A DNA stretch of 64,000 nt from Ceratothoa steindachneri (GCA_963969495.1 OZ018327.1:33462675-33526674); one strand, 5' to 3'; positions 31,781 through 43,486 are shown, counted from the first letter of the stretch. The notes: generated by a model from the letters alone, not told the origin. A program made the numbers and translations.

Positions 31781-32313
31781 TATATAGTACCATCGATCTC
31801 AGAAAATATATTTCAGAAAGTGTTGACTCTATATCTGGGTTTATTTCGAAAGACATCGCATTCACTTTTATTTAATTCGCCAAATACGTAAGGCCTACCA
31901 TAATTTGTATTGAGTAGGCCCTCGTTCCCGCCCCGAACAGAAAGAAGCGCTATTTATCCTATATCTTACTTGCAAACGAATTGATAGAGGAAAATAGCAA
32001 ATAGCCTCACCTCGCCCTGTAGCTCCGAAACCAAATTTTGGACGCCGTCATTTGCGGCTTGGATTTGAGATAATCCGCCAGCTCTGCCATACTGCAAGAA
32101 TGGTGGTAAAAAAATAGGCTTTGGGGGAAGACATGATGGCCTATAAGATTACATTCAGCTGCCAATAAAGTGTAATTAGCAAAGAAGCTTGGACGTTGTA
32201 GAGATCAAGAAACCCAGACACCTTGTAAAAACAACAGACGGCGAAAAGAGTTGCCAAAAATAGGCTCTCTCTCTCAAAAAACTTATTTTTCAAGCTATAA
32301 ATAAATTGAAGAA

Positions 32314-32316
<3 letters not shown>
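31781..32316. other. No gene seen
   Basis: Unassigned flank. Confidence 0.4.

Positions 32317-32365
<49 letters not shown>
32317..32365. repeat. (TA)n microsatellite
   Basis: About 49 bp of TA repeat. I see no PLE end beside it. Confidence 0.95.
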
Positions 32366-32373
<8 letters not shown>

Positions 32374-33499
32374 CCAGGAAGTAGGATTGCACCAGGTGCA
32401 GCCTCGAAAACCATGTTGCAGGATGCTCTCTCTGCAGGCAGCTGCATGACTTTCCTACCCTAATGCTCGTAAGAGGCTCTGCGGCTGTGTATGTTCCACA
32501 CAATTTCACTCCATTTAACTTCACCACTTTCTGTACAAATCTCTAATAAACCTTTTTTTTTGTACATAGGATGCCCTCTTTGGTTTTGGCTTTAAATAAA
32601 AAAAATCAAGTAAATTAAATGCCCTATCCTTACCGCGTCTCCTTGCTGCACGAGTGACGTCACCACGACCAATGTAAGCAACACCTGACGAATCATCTGT
32701 AAACCGAGGAGAGGAACACCTTTTAAACTAGAAAGCACTCAGATGGGGCCTACTCCCTCCCCACCCCCACCCCGCTAGCGTCAAAAAATGAAAACTTAAT
32801 TGAAAAATAGCAACAACTCAAATTAATATTTTCTACCTATCTTCCATCTCGATTGTGTGTACGGGATACGAGTTCTTCCCTGAAGATTCCTTATTCATTG
32901 AATTGAACCCTTTCCGAACTTCGCTTTGCGCATCAATTGCTGTAACCGCGAGTGTCTACAGCGTATGGCAGTCATGGGGAAGGCGACTCTAATTGGAACG
33001 CGATCCGACGACCAAACCACACTCGATGTAGCGTAATTTCGCTAAAATCTTAAGCCATGTTTCTATTCGTCCAAGAATCTGCTCAGCCAAGTCAAAAGGC
33101 CAATTTGAAAGAGCAATTTTAAATGATGGGAGAAAGGTTGACTCTGTAATAGACGATTCAAGTTTTTTAGCCACAATTTTCATTTACGTTAAAACATTCG
33201 AAGATGCTATAGAGAAATTATATTCTCGAACATGACCTCTTTTCTATATTTATTTTGCACTTAAAATTTCTATTACACTTTGTCTATGCTTTGATGTGGC
33301 CATATAAAACTACTAATCGAACCTTTAAAAGACCGTTAGTACGAGTTGAGTCGAAGAGGTTTTTAGTTAGCGGAGAGTCCCGTTTCGGGGGGCGGGGGTG
33401 GGGGCTGACATAGAGTAACCCGTTGTTTGAATCTGACGTTTAATGAGTTCATTGTGAGCTCTTAGGTTATGAGAATCATGTGGTTACCTATGGATATTG
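32366..33499. other. No gene seen; contains short dispersed similarity
   Basis: 32486-32555 resembles 28256-28325. Otherwise unassigned. Confidence 0.35.
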
Positions 33500-33672
33500 A
33501 AATTTGGTTGATTTATTTAGCGCTATGCGTAGGCTATATGGTCTCCATGACTACGGAGGGATATTTTTATTTATATAACGCTATGCTTAGGCTATGTGGT
33601 CTCCATGACTAGGGCCTTGCGTAGGCTATGCGCTCTCTATGACTACGGACACTTTTTATTTATTTATTTAAC
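33500..33672. repeat. ~60-75-bp tandem repeat, 3 units
   Basis: GCTATGCGTAGGCTAT..GGTCTCCATGACTACGGA repeats at about 33523, 33582 and 33616, joined by TTTATTTATTTAACG-like linkers. Confidence 0.75.
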
Positions 33673-35104
33673 GTTATATGAAATTTCTACCACCGGATGT
33701 TATGTTTGTTCTTCTTGAATAAATGTTATTTATAAGTGAAAACATTTTATACAATTCCGTATTATAATATTTGCATCGCTCAACTTAAGGCTCGGTTTTG
33801 CCGTCGTCTCTATCCGAGCTTTGTTCTTTCTTTAATTACTTCTGATCCTTTATGATCTACCCATGGGTGATATTACCTTTACGGGAGTGGGGCGGCTCAC
33901 AGGTTTTGTGTCGTACTGCTGAAGAGAGACTAATGCTTTCGATGAAATGGTATTCTATTTATCAAGTGATAAAAATGATAAAGAATATCCTGTTTATTGC
34001 TTTTGTAATTGTTTGTAGACTGTACGTCGTGGCGTGTGCGTGTATCTTTATGTACGTGAGATAATGCCGGACGCCAGGCCTTCTAAATATTAATGCTTCT
34101 TCTGACTACTCCCCGAACAAGTGTTTTGACCCAAGAGGCTGCGTTCTCCAAATACTCGGGGGTTGTGTGTTGCCCCAAGGTGCAAGGGTCCCTTATCTAA
34201 TCTCCCACATCTTCTGATAAGTGCCATATTTCAGCTCTAATCGAGTGATTCATACTAGTGCCAAACTCTGTTAAAGACCTTGGGGGAGATGGGGTAATAG
34301 AGAACGGGGTTAGTTTGGGGGGGGGTAGCATTGGGGAGAGTGAGATGAGGAAGAGTTAGCCAATTTAAGCTCAGAATCTGATAAAACGAAAACAAAACAA
34401 AAATAGAAGAAGAAAAGATAGGAAAACAGTGTTAATGGATTGGTCTCGTCAGGTGATGGCAGACCTGCCTTTTAAAGAGAGGCAGGTTATAAGAGTCAAG
34501 AAAAACAGTAAAGGGGTACATATGAATTAAGATTTTTGTGTGGTGATTGTGTGAATTCTTTTTATGGAAATAGATTTATATGCATGGCAGAACTCTCCAT
34601 CTTTCATTATGTCTGGCAGGAAATGGCAATGGGCGGAAAGGACGCGAGCCCAGAAACGTCATCTTGTCTTCTGGTCTGTTTCGGGGCATCCGACTACTGA
34701 TGATGGGTGGCGGCAGGGTTGATGGCAAGGTTACCAGATGGTTGGAAGAGTTTATGGCATTCTTTCACGCATGTTATGGCAAAAATTATATTTGGACAAT
34801 CTTATTTTTACTTTAGGAAAATTGGCTTATACTTTTATAATCTTTTTTAGGAAGCGGCAAAATTTGCCAAATATGGCATATTGTACCTAGTTGACTGAAG
34901 GGTATTTGCTCTCCTCTCGGTTGAGGTCAGTCGTTTTTGGGTGGCTTCAAAAAACCATCCCTCGACGACCATTGCCATAAAGTATAAACTTGGACTGGTA
35001 AATTCTTCTTGGCTTCTTATTTCCTACCAAAAGAAAGGGAGGTGGTTTCGCAATTCATGGTACATTCACACAGTGATAAAATAAGACCATAAGGAAAATT
35101 GAGT
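33673..35104. other. No gene seen
   Basis: About 1.4 kb; several short frames without recognisable similarity. G-rich run near 34315-34327. Confidence 0.4.
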
Positions 35105-36480
35105 TCATAACGAACACTTGGAGTGTATGAACAGGTAGATAAAGGAAGAAGCGAATAAAGAGTAAGAAATGGAAGAGTGAAAATCTTTATGGATAACCAA
35201 GACGGCAGTAGCCATCCCCACTAACCTTAAATAAATGGGCCTGCGTGTATCAATAACCTTTAGATAGGAATTCGTTAAAAGGGACCAAGTAGTTAGAGAT
35301 ACGAACTTTGTGCATGAAATGCCTTTGACGACGAGTGATAAGTGGAACGTCGTCCAAGAAATCAGGCCTGTTGTCTTCCAGAAAGCGTTCGTATGTCTCA
35401 TCCGTGGGCCTGCTCGGAAGTACATGGGGCCTAAATAACGTATCACCAACAACACCGGTCTAGATTTTGAGTGAGAACCGTTGTTGGTGACGTGATGATA
35501 CAATGCTGATTGTGGAAGTTGACTATTCCACCTCGTGTGAACTGTGCTCCATCGGTGAAGAAAACGAAGCTGGGAAAGTTTGGATTTCTAGCGCACTGCT
35601 TCAAGAACCATTGACAGAACGTAACTTTTGCAGGGCGACAACGCCTGTACACGTTGCAGATGGTATGAGTACAACTGTTGTTCTCGTAACACTCTCGAGA
35701 CACTCGAATGAGGAAGAGCCACTTGCCTTGCCAAATGTCGTGTACTGATTTCAAGAGTATCATTCACAATATCCGCTATCTCCTCTTCTCCCTCAGGCGT
35801 TGTAGACCTTGGTCGTCCTCTGTCGCCACCACGAGGTTCGAATTGGACACACTAGCGGGACGCACCACCATTTAATGGAGCGCTCGCCTGCCTCTTATTG
35901 CGACGACTGCGTTGTCCCCGAGACTGTTCGGCACATTCTTGTTGAATGTGCCATTCTGGGTCACCTTCGCGCACGTTACCTGTCCCGGTGCCGGAACGAG
36001 CGGGGTCACTAGCGTTTGTCCCTTGTACTCGGGACTAGTTCGTGCAAACAGACTTGCGGACTATATGACTTTTTGGAGGAGGCTGGCCTCCTCTACTTTA
36101 TTTGACTGTTTGTTGTGGGTCGCATGCTCCTGCGCTGGAGCCCAGACGCTGGATCCCGCTTCCTTCTTGTTAACTTTTTGCTTTGTTTTTTTTTTTGTTA
36201 TTGTATTTAGCCTATAATCTTTTTATCCCTGTTATTTGTTTTTTTTTAATATAGCCTTGTTGTAGCCTGCAGTGAGTACGGTGCTTATGCCGAAGAAGGC
36301 ACTCGCCAGATGGGCTCCTAAAATGTTTTCCTACTGGGGCATCTTCGGTTTGGGAACGTTTCCTGGTGCAGACGACCAGCTTCTACAACATTACCGTTCG
36401 CCAAACCATACACGAAGTGCATATCTGCTCTCTCTTGGTTTAAGTCCATGTCCACTGACGATGCACCACTATCCAGACAA
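35105..36480 (-). pseudogene. Mariner-superfamily (DDE_3-type) transposase, split by a LINE
   Basis: The N-terminus lies at 36452-36290: MDLNQERADMHFVYGLANGN, then PNRRCPSRKTF. After the LINE insertion the frame resumes at 35858-35745 (RGRPRSTTPEGEEEIADIV, RHLARQV) and continues with CQWFLKQCARNPNF and FVFFTDGAQFT (first catalytic Asp, about 35580), GPMYF and TYERFLEDN. The second and third catalytic positions are not recognisable. I know this N-terminus (ADMHFVYG.ANGN) from a common arthropod transposon family. Stops, frameshifts and the insertion inactivate it. Confidence 0.8.
35840..36262 (+). mobile_element. LINE 3' tail inserted in the transposase
   Basis: The plus strand encodes RIGHTSGTHHHLMERSPASY, CDDCVVPETVRHILVEC and GHLRARYL, the pattern of the C-terminal tail after the RNase H region in Jockey/I-type LINEs (arginine-rich RIGHT, paired Cys, VRHxLxEC). 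A frameshift follows, then LADYMTFWRRLASSTLFDC. It is 5'-truncated and ends in a T/A-rich stretch near 36250. The transposase frame lies on both sides. Confidence 0.8.
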
Positions 36481-36616
36481 CTACTTGATCGAGTTCAACG
36501 GAATCCTGTGCTGCTGAAAGACGCCACCTGTGGGAGATAAAGGAATTCTGATTAGCAGGTGTTTTAATAGTCTATAAGTCGGAACCAAGCATTTCCGGAC
36601 CTATGTTCATGGGAAC
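36481..36616. other. Transposon upstream flank
   Basis: Likely 5' untranslated/terminal region of the minus-strand transposon (TAAGTCGGAACCAAGCATTT, 36577-36596); terminal repeat not confirmed. Confidence 0.4.

Positions 36617-36705
<89 letters not shown>
36617..36705. repeat. (TA)n microsatellite
   Basis: About 88 bp of TA repeat at the outer left end of the PLE pair below. Confidence 0.95.
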
Positions 36706-36706
<1 letters not shown>

Positions 36707-36708
<2 letters not shown>

Positions 36709-37201
36709 CCCACAGGAAAAATTAATACGAGGATTCCAAATACTTTCGAACTTTATTTCGAGTTCTTTATCAAGGAATAATAAAATTATTGAAAATTGTA
36801 ATATATATGTATATAAGGATAATACAGAGGAGAGGGAACGCTCACAAAAAAGCAAAAAACCCCCAAAATAAAAAATAAAATATTTATGAATATTTATATT
36901 AATCTTGATAAAATATTTAATTTCTTTTGTGCATCTATGTAGCCTTATGTTTATGTATGTGTATTTATTTTCGTTTGAGTCAAGTCTTTAGAACATTTGT
37001 ACATATTCTACCTTGGTTTTTCAATCCTGACCTCTGATGTTAATCTCTCGCTCAGATTTTCTCCCGCCCAAATTGCTTAGGCAGTATTTTAATCCTCTTG
37101 CCAACCTTTAGTCTTTTGAATTTACCTGATTTAATGATCTTAGTTTGTATTTATCTTCCTTTTTTTTGCTTTTTTGGGGGCGTTCCCTCTCCTCTGTATC
37201 A

Positions 37202-37286
<85 letters not shown>

Positions 37287-37421
37287 CAATTTTCAATATT
37301 TTTGATATTCCTTGATAAAGAACTCGAAATAAAGTTAGAAAGTACTTGGAATCCTCGTATTAATTATCCCTGTGGGATTTGTTGCATTTATTGCTTACTC
37401 GCGCGATACTTTGTGAGTTTT

Positions 37422-37425
<4 letters not shown>
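36707..37425. mobile_element. PLE 3' ends in inverted (tail-out) arrangement
   Basis: The left arm (36707-36885, minus) and right arm (37150-37425, plus) are inverted copies: CCCACAGG / CCTGTGGG-like ends, CGAGGATTCCAAATACTTTCG, and GAGAGGGAACG / CGTTCCCTCTC. The right arm continues to GAGTTTTCCACACA. Between them lie about 260 bp of unassigned sequence. The internal TA tract is about 20 bp in the left arm (36800-36819) but 80 bp in the right (37206-37285). Both arms hold the GAACT/AGTTC-GAAA motif; no protein-coding part remains. Confidence 0.65.
37206..37285. repeat. (TA)n microsatellite inside PLE arm
   Basis: Expanded relative to the equivalent place in the left arm. Confidence 0.95.

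Positions 37426-37475
<50 letters not shown>
37423..37475. repeat. (CA)n microsatellite at PLE 3' end
   Basis: Begins where TTTTCCACA ends; the equivalent ends at 54 and 25340 carry (TA)n. Confidence 0.95.
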
Positions 37476-37477
<2 letters not shown>

Positions 37478-37533
37478 AAAAATATATATATATATATTAG
37501 TGATGGAGTCGTTCCTTGGGAACCTTATTCGTA

Positions 37534-38784
37534 GCAGGAATATGAAGACATGCGATGGTTTTGAACATTTAATTTTCCGGACGTTTCGGTCATTGACGAT
37601 GACCATCATCAGCGAATTCTAAATACAAAAAATTATTTTTATACGAATAACTAAACACAGAAATCAAATTTGTGAAAATTTATTAATAAGAAATTGATGT
37701 AATACCTTAAAAAAAAATAATAATGACTAAATTAAATAATAATCCGAGTTTTTAAATATGTATAATAAACATGACTTAAATGACTATCGAAATACAAAAA
37801 AATTATAAACTATAGCAATAAAGTCGAAAGCAAGGCATGAAGAAATCGATTAATAAGACAGAAAAAAGAAGATTAAATAATCCCATGACCAGAAAATATG
37901 AATAATAAACATGAATCAAGCGGAATACAAAAAATTCACTATAAAACACAGCAAGAGAGAATTATATGGGCAGGGCGAACAATCGAAAATAGGTTAGATC
38001 AGGGGGTATGTAATCGAAGCGGATATTAATAAATGGAGCGAAGCAAGTAGTTCAATTAAGTTAAATTTTAAGTGATTGAACATCAAATAATACGAGTAGA
38101 CTAAGGCACGAAAGTTTAAATAGTAAATAATCAATAATGGAGGGGTCAAAAGGACGACTAAAACATTAAATTAAGGAAAAGTCAATAATAAACCAGATCG
38201 TTTAGATATTAATGGGACAAACTAAAATAGAAATAAAAATTTCTCTGCACGAGTACTAACCTTAGAACGGTGAAGCTTGGAGTAACAACTGATAGTACGG
38301 ACAAAATTAGGCAAAATAGAAAACTATTAAGGGGGATGTGGTTGGTTGTACATTTGTCTATATAGTGAATAATTTAAGGGATGATGAATAATCATTGAGT
38401 TCCGGGTTAATTTGTTTGATGTAAAGAGATTCAAGAATTTTTAAACTTAGAGAAGAGGAGGCAGAAGAGAGTATACTAAAGGAATCAGGGTCAAGCGGGT
38501 GGTTAAGTTTATAGAATGTTCTCGTATAGAGGAGTGTTCGGGTTTGGAGATGGGAATGTTGGTTCTGTATGATACTCCGATATGCTTAGCGATCCTACAT
38601 CTTAATTGTAGACTTGTTTGGCCTACATAGCGACTTTGGCAGGTCGCACAAGTGAATTCATAAATGATGGAGGAACGCAGGCATAATGGGAGTGATTCTT
38701 TGTGACGAAGGAAAGTATAGGCAGCAAGAGGATTAGAATTAATTAGGAGAAACTTGCATTGGGGAAAGTATTTATTAAGAGTCG
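37534..38784 (-). pseudogene. PLE inverted arm: GIY-YIG and 3' UTR
   Basis: The minus strand from 38784 encodes the region before the endonuclease, then FTCATCQSRYVGQT, and about 86 bp (38536-38621) that the right arm lacks. That stretch reads LQLRCRIAKHIG and carries the Arg and His typical of the GIY-YIG active site. Next come ILESLYIKQINPELN and a 3' UTR ending at the hammerhead candidate. It has no RT. Confidence 0.75.
37566..37626 (-). ncRNA. Hammerhead ribozyme candidate (left end)
   Basis: Minus strand: helix I strand ATTTA..TTCG, core CTGATGA (37612-37606), one extra T, helix II GGTCA...TGACC (5 bp), GAAA (37587-37584), a minimal helix III and cleavage triplet GTC (37582-37580), then CGGAA...TAAAT, which pairs back with helix I. 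All canonical core bases are present; the extra T after CTGATGA is the only departure. Type I hammerheads with very short helix III are known in PLEs. Confidence 0.65.
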
Positions 38785-38795
38785 AGGGACTGTCC

Positions 38796-39674
38796 AGTTG
38801 AATTTAAACCGTTAGTGTTTAAAAGATTTATCGATGACTGCTTCCTTATTTTTAAACACAAAGACCATGCCCCATTATTTTTAAATTATTTAAATCAACA
38901 ACACCCTAATATTAAATTTTCCATGAAGACAGAATTAAACAATAAAATCTCTTTTCTGGATGTCACTGTTTCAAAAGTTAGTTCTAAATTTAACACATCA
39001 GTTTACAGGAAACCCACTACCACCAAACTTGGCACCCACTTCTTTAGTTGTACTCCTACTAATTTCAAACATTCTGCCATCATAAACAGTATACACAGAG
39101 CTTACAAAATAAGCTCAAATTGGTTTCACTTTCATTCCGAAATTGAATATCTTAGGAGCTTTTTTCATTTTAATTTTTCCCAGACCATCTTTTTGACAAA
39201 CTTACTTCCAATTTCTTATTTAAAATGTTCTCTCGCAAAACCCCTCTAATAACTGTCCCCAAACAAAAACTATTCTTAAAACTGCCTTATCTTCCACTTG
39301 ACACAAAATTCAACAAAGCTTTACTCTCGACTCTTAATAAATACTTTCCCCAATGCAAGTTTCTCCTAATTAATTCTAATCCTCTTGCTGCCTATACTTT
39401 CCTTCGTCACAAAGAATCACTCCCATTATGCCTGCGTTCCTCCATCATTTATGAATTCACTTGTGCGACCTGCCAAAGTCGCTATGTAGGCCAAACACTC
39501 CTCTATACGAGAACATTCTATAAACTTAACCACCCGCTTGACCCTGATTCCTTTAGTATACTCTCTTCTGCCTCCTCTTCTCTAAGTTTAAAAATTCTTG
39601 AATCTCTTTACATCAAACAAATTAACCCGGAACTCAATGATTATTCATCATCCCTTAAATTATTCACTATATAG
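38796..39674 (+). pseudogene. PLE RT catalytic end + GIY-YIG endonuclease
   Basis: The frame opens at a 5' truncation (CPVEFKPLVFKRF) directly before the catalytic IDDCFLIF (about 38830; IDD in place of VDD). It continues with NNKISFLDVTVSK, YRKPTTTKLGTHFF and IEYLRSFF; a frameshift occurs between about 39180 and 39249. Then follow PLAAYTFLRHKESLP, SIIYEFTCATCQSRYVGQT (GIY-YIG core, about 39450-39500) and ILESLYIKQINPELN with the catalytic-type Glu. The stretch between YVGQT and the Glu is shortened by about 86 bp compared with the left arm, so the endonuclease Arg is lost. Not functional. Confidence 0.9.
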
Positions 39675-40405
39675 ACAAATGTACAACCAACCACATCCCC
39701 CTTAATAGTTTTCTATTTTGCCTAATTTTGTCCGTACTATCAGTTGTTACTCCAAGCTTCACCGTTCTAAGGTTAGTACTCGTGCAGAGAAATTTTTATT
39801 TCTATTTTAGTTTGTCCCATTAATATCTAAACGATCTGGTTTATTATTGACTTTTCCTTAATTTAATGTTTTAGTCGTCCTTTTGACCCCTCCATTATTG
39901 ATTATTTACTATTTAAACTTTCGTGCCTTAGTCTACTCGTATTATTTGATGTTCAATCACTTAAAATTTAACTTAATTGAATTACTTGCTTCGCTTCATT
40001 TATTAATATCCGCTTCGATTACATACCCCCTGATCTAACCTATTTTCGATTGTTCGCCCTGCCCATATAATTCTCTCTTGCTGTGTTTTATAGTAAATTT
40101 TTTGTATTCCGCTTGATTCATGTTTATTATTCATATTTTCTGGTCATGGGATTATTTAATCTTCTTTTTTCTGTCTTATTAATCGATTTCTTCATGCCTT
40201 GCTTTCGACTTTATTGCTATAGTTTATAATTTTTGTATTTCGATAGTCATTTAAGTCATGTTTATTATACATATTTAAAAACTCGTTGGATTATTATTTA
40301 ATTTAGTTATTATTATTTTTTTTAAGATATTACATCAATTTCTTATTAATAAATTTTCACTAATTTGATTTCTGTGTTTAGTTATTTTTCTAAAAATAAT
40401 TTTTT

Positions 40406-40466
40406 GTATTTAGAATTCGTTGATGATGGTCATCGTCAATGACCGAAACGTCCGGAAAATTAAATG
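40406..40466 (+). ncRNA. Hammerhead ribozyme candidate (right end, core mutated)
   Basis: Same fold as 37566-37626 on the other strand: GTATTTAGAATTCG, then TTGATGA where the left copy has CTGATGA (C to T at 40420), T, GGTCA...TGACC, GAAACGTC, CGGAAAATTAAAT. The core C3 change predicts loss of cleavage. Confidence 0.6.
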
Positions 40467-40499
40467 TTCAAAACCATCGCATATGTCTTCATATTCCTG

Positions 40500-40500
<1 letters not shown>

Positions 40501-40595
<95 letters not shown>
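40501..40595. repeat. (TA)n microsatellite, right border of PLE
   Basis: 95 bp of TA repeat at the outer right end of the inverted PLE. Confidence 0.95.
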
Positions 40596-40598
<3 letters not shown>

Positions 40599-43486
40599 AA
40601 GGACGCCCATGTTGTATACAAGAAGTATTAAATTCCACAGCCAAATTTCAACTCCTTCCATATATCTCTCTCCATTCACACCGAAGGCACCTTCTATCGC
40701 TTCCACAAGTAGACACCAAATCTAAATTATCTCCTTTTCTCTTGATTTTAGTATTTTTCTGCTTTATGGTAAAAAAAACCTTTAGATTTCTCATTTCAAT
40801 TTCAAATCTTTTCAACTTTTTATTTTAATATTATATTGTAGATTGAATGTTGCTCCTCTAAAATTGTATAATGTCTACATGAATATTGCCTTTATTAGGT
40901 AGTTTTCATTATGTTTATCAGTATAGCCCCAGAAGATGACCAGTATGGTCGAATGGTACTTCGCGCAGTTAATAAATAATTACAATGATCTTCATGATAT
41001 AGTCACTTGCCGGAAATCTGAAAAAGTTCTCAAGAAGATATGGTAAACTAATACATTTTTTTAAATCGTCCCTTCGCGGAGTGGAGATGCCATAGAAGTT
41101 TTTTCGTGCTTTCGAATGGCACTATTTATGAGGTGAATTGGGTACTTTAGTTCAATGAAATTGCAGATAAGGTGTTTAACTTCATACTGAAGAAATATTG
41201 GGTCGCACGTTTTATAGGCTCGGAGAAAGAGGGAAGAAAGAACAGATATCTTAACGGATTTGTTATGTAATGAGAAAAATGTATGTATTCACCGAATGTT
41301 ATTGAAAACACATCTTTGTTCACTTGAGCCTTAAAATAGTTTAGATGCTCCTGTTTCTTTTACCAATAAAAGCTAAGCGCCATACATATAACACCAGGAT
41401 GAGAAGTTGGAAGAGGGTGGGAAGATTTTCATATTTGTTTTTCTGTAAACTCGAGTAAATTTACTATTAACAATGCAATGAAAACAATTCATCAGAACGA
41501 GCAGGGATCGACATTTCTTCTTCAACAGATAAACTTTGACTGATAGAAATTCCAAATTGGGTCAATGAGACGGCAAAGTCTCAACAGTTTGCGGATGACG
41601 TAACGCAAATTAATTTGCTACTAAAATAAACCACATTATCAATTTACGAGATGTGATGAAAGATCAGAACCAACACCGATAAGGAGGAGGGCAGAAATGG
41701 TATTAAATGACCACGTTTATCGATATTTCACCAAGAACACTATTTTAGGAAATAAAATTTTCCTCATACAGTTGTTACCCGAAACACATCGACCCACGAG
41801 TTGAGAAAGACAGGCAAAATTTAATGAGAATACCAGCTTCGAAAGCTAAATCCCAACAACAAGAAAAAAACTTACCATCTAAACAGCGTCTTATAGGTTG
41901 AGTTTACCCACAAATACGAGAAACTAAATGAACAATTCAAGCATGAAATTAAAAGAAACTGCATATTACTTGTTTTTAGCCAGGGCAATATAGTGAATTT
42001 TAAAGAAATAAATGTTGTAAACCAAAGAAAAGCCCCAAAATACAGTATTGGAAATTTCTGCGTACGAAAAATAGATACAAATTTAATTTATTTAATTGTC
42101 TGTAACAAAGGCTTGAATATCATTTATATATCTTCTATTGTAATTAGGATTGTTTATAATGTTATTGATCCAGTTGGCCGGTGACCCGACAACGAATAAC
42201 ACTTACTTCGTCTCTTTCTTTTTTATATGACTTTATCTTAATACTACTATCCACTCTTCTTTAAATTTGAATGATAATTTATTAAAAGGGGTTGGCTACA
42301 TTGAGTTTTATGAAGTAAAGGTGTCAAGGAGAATGACACGAGATTGGATGGATAGTTTAATTTGGCAGTTATCTGTTGGACAGAGGTTTGGGAGGAATCA
42401 ATCTTGTGATATTATGATTCGCCCCCAAATTCCGAAAATTAGAAGTCAATTGCATCAAATACAAGAGGCTTCATCCATTCGCATATTCATAACCCTAAAA
42501 ATAACTCAGTTCACAATGAGTTTATAATAGTTTTTATTACGTAATATAAGACCCCTCCCCCTCCTCATGAGGTTTCAGAAGCTACTCGCTTGCAGTCGCG
42601 ACGCTGCTTATAGAATGATTTTATCGTCAACGTATTTATTGCCTTGGCAAGAGATCGGTTCTCCGGCTGAAATGCCCCATTACTGTCGCTCAAAGAGAGA
42701 CTAAAGCTAGTTAATTTCATTATGACCCGCAATAAGGTAATGTAGGGAACGATAGGTATAAAATATGGTCGATAATTTAATATTATTTTTAAAAATGTGG
42801 GTACAACATACACATAAACTTGCGTCTTTTACCACGGACTCTTACATTTAAAGCCTCATTGGGGATCTACAGTTTAATGCAAGATCCAAACCAGCTTAGT
42901 ATATGGTCGTTGCCGCAGTCAAATCGGGCCCCCGGCCCTAGAATCCATTTTGTGGTTTCACTCATTTAGGAAATGAAGTAGGTTATAGTACAATGAGATA
43001 ATTTGGTTTGAAAGAAATCAAAGGTACTATGATTGCTTAGGAGATACCGAATTAGTCACTTTATCTAAAATACCTACGGTTTTTTATCTAAAACATCACG
43101 TATGGGCTTTACGGACATTTATAAAATTAATATTGAATTATTCTCAGTAATAACACCATTTCAAGGAAAAACTATTTTACTAGGGTGGATCAAAATTCGA
43201 TTCAATGATTGACTAAGCGATCTTCTAAAGAATCACGGTTGGATAAGTTCAGTTGTTCATGACGAAAACTTTCAACGCTTGCAATGTTCAGTTTTCGAGG
43301 TGGCTCTCAATGGTTTTACAGTAAGAGAGCGTATGCTTTCTGTCTCTTTAACAGTTCCACTTTACGCAGAAGTTTGGAAATGTGCAAAAGATTAACAAAA
43401 TATAATTCTGTACTCTTACGCTCCAAGGGCATCCAGAATGTATAAAGTTGTTGCTTTGATTTGAGTAAATATAAGGAGTAATAATA
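40596..43486. other. No gene seen; possible PLE-end relic
   Basis: About 2.9 kb. Near 40928-40965 the sequence CCAGAAGATGACCAGTATGGTCGAA with TACTTCGCG resembles a decayed PLE 3' motif (stem GACCA/TGGTC followed by GAA). The rest is unassigned. Confidence 0.35.

Larger units (their letters stand above)
37534..40500. mobile_element. Penelope-like insertion with long inverted arms and hammerhead ends
   Basis: The left arm 37534-38784 (minus) and right arm from about 39328 to 40500 (plus) are inverted copies over about 1.2 kb, for example GAATTCG, CCGAAACGTCCGG and CTCGACTCTTAATAAATAC. The plus copy extends further 5' to about 38785, into the RT palm. The 3' ends face outward, each with a hammerhead-like motif. 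The right end meets (TA)n at 40501; a short (TA)n lies at 37482-37498 near the left end. Confidence 0.9.

Noticed and set aside
41575..41640. QFADDVTQI, resembling an RT catalytic motif
   Set aside because: No neighbouring RT motifs in any frame; most likely chance.
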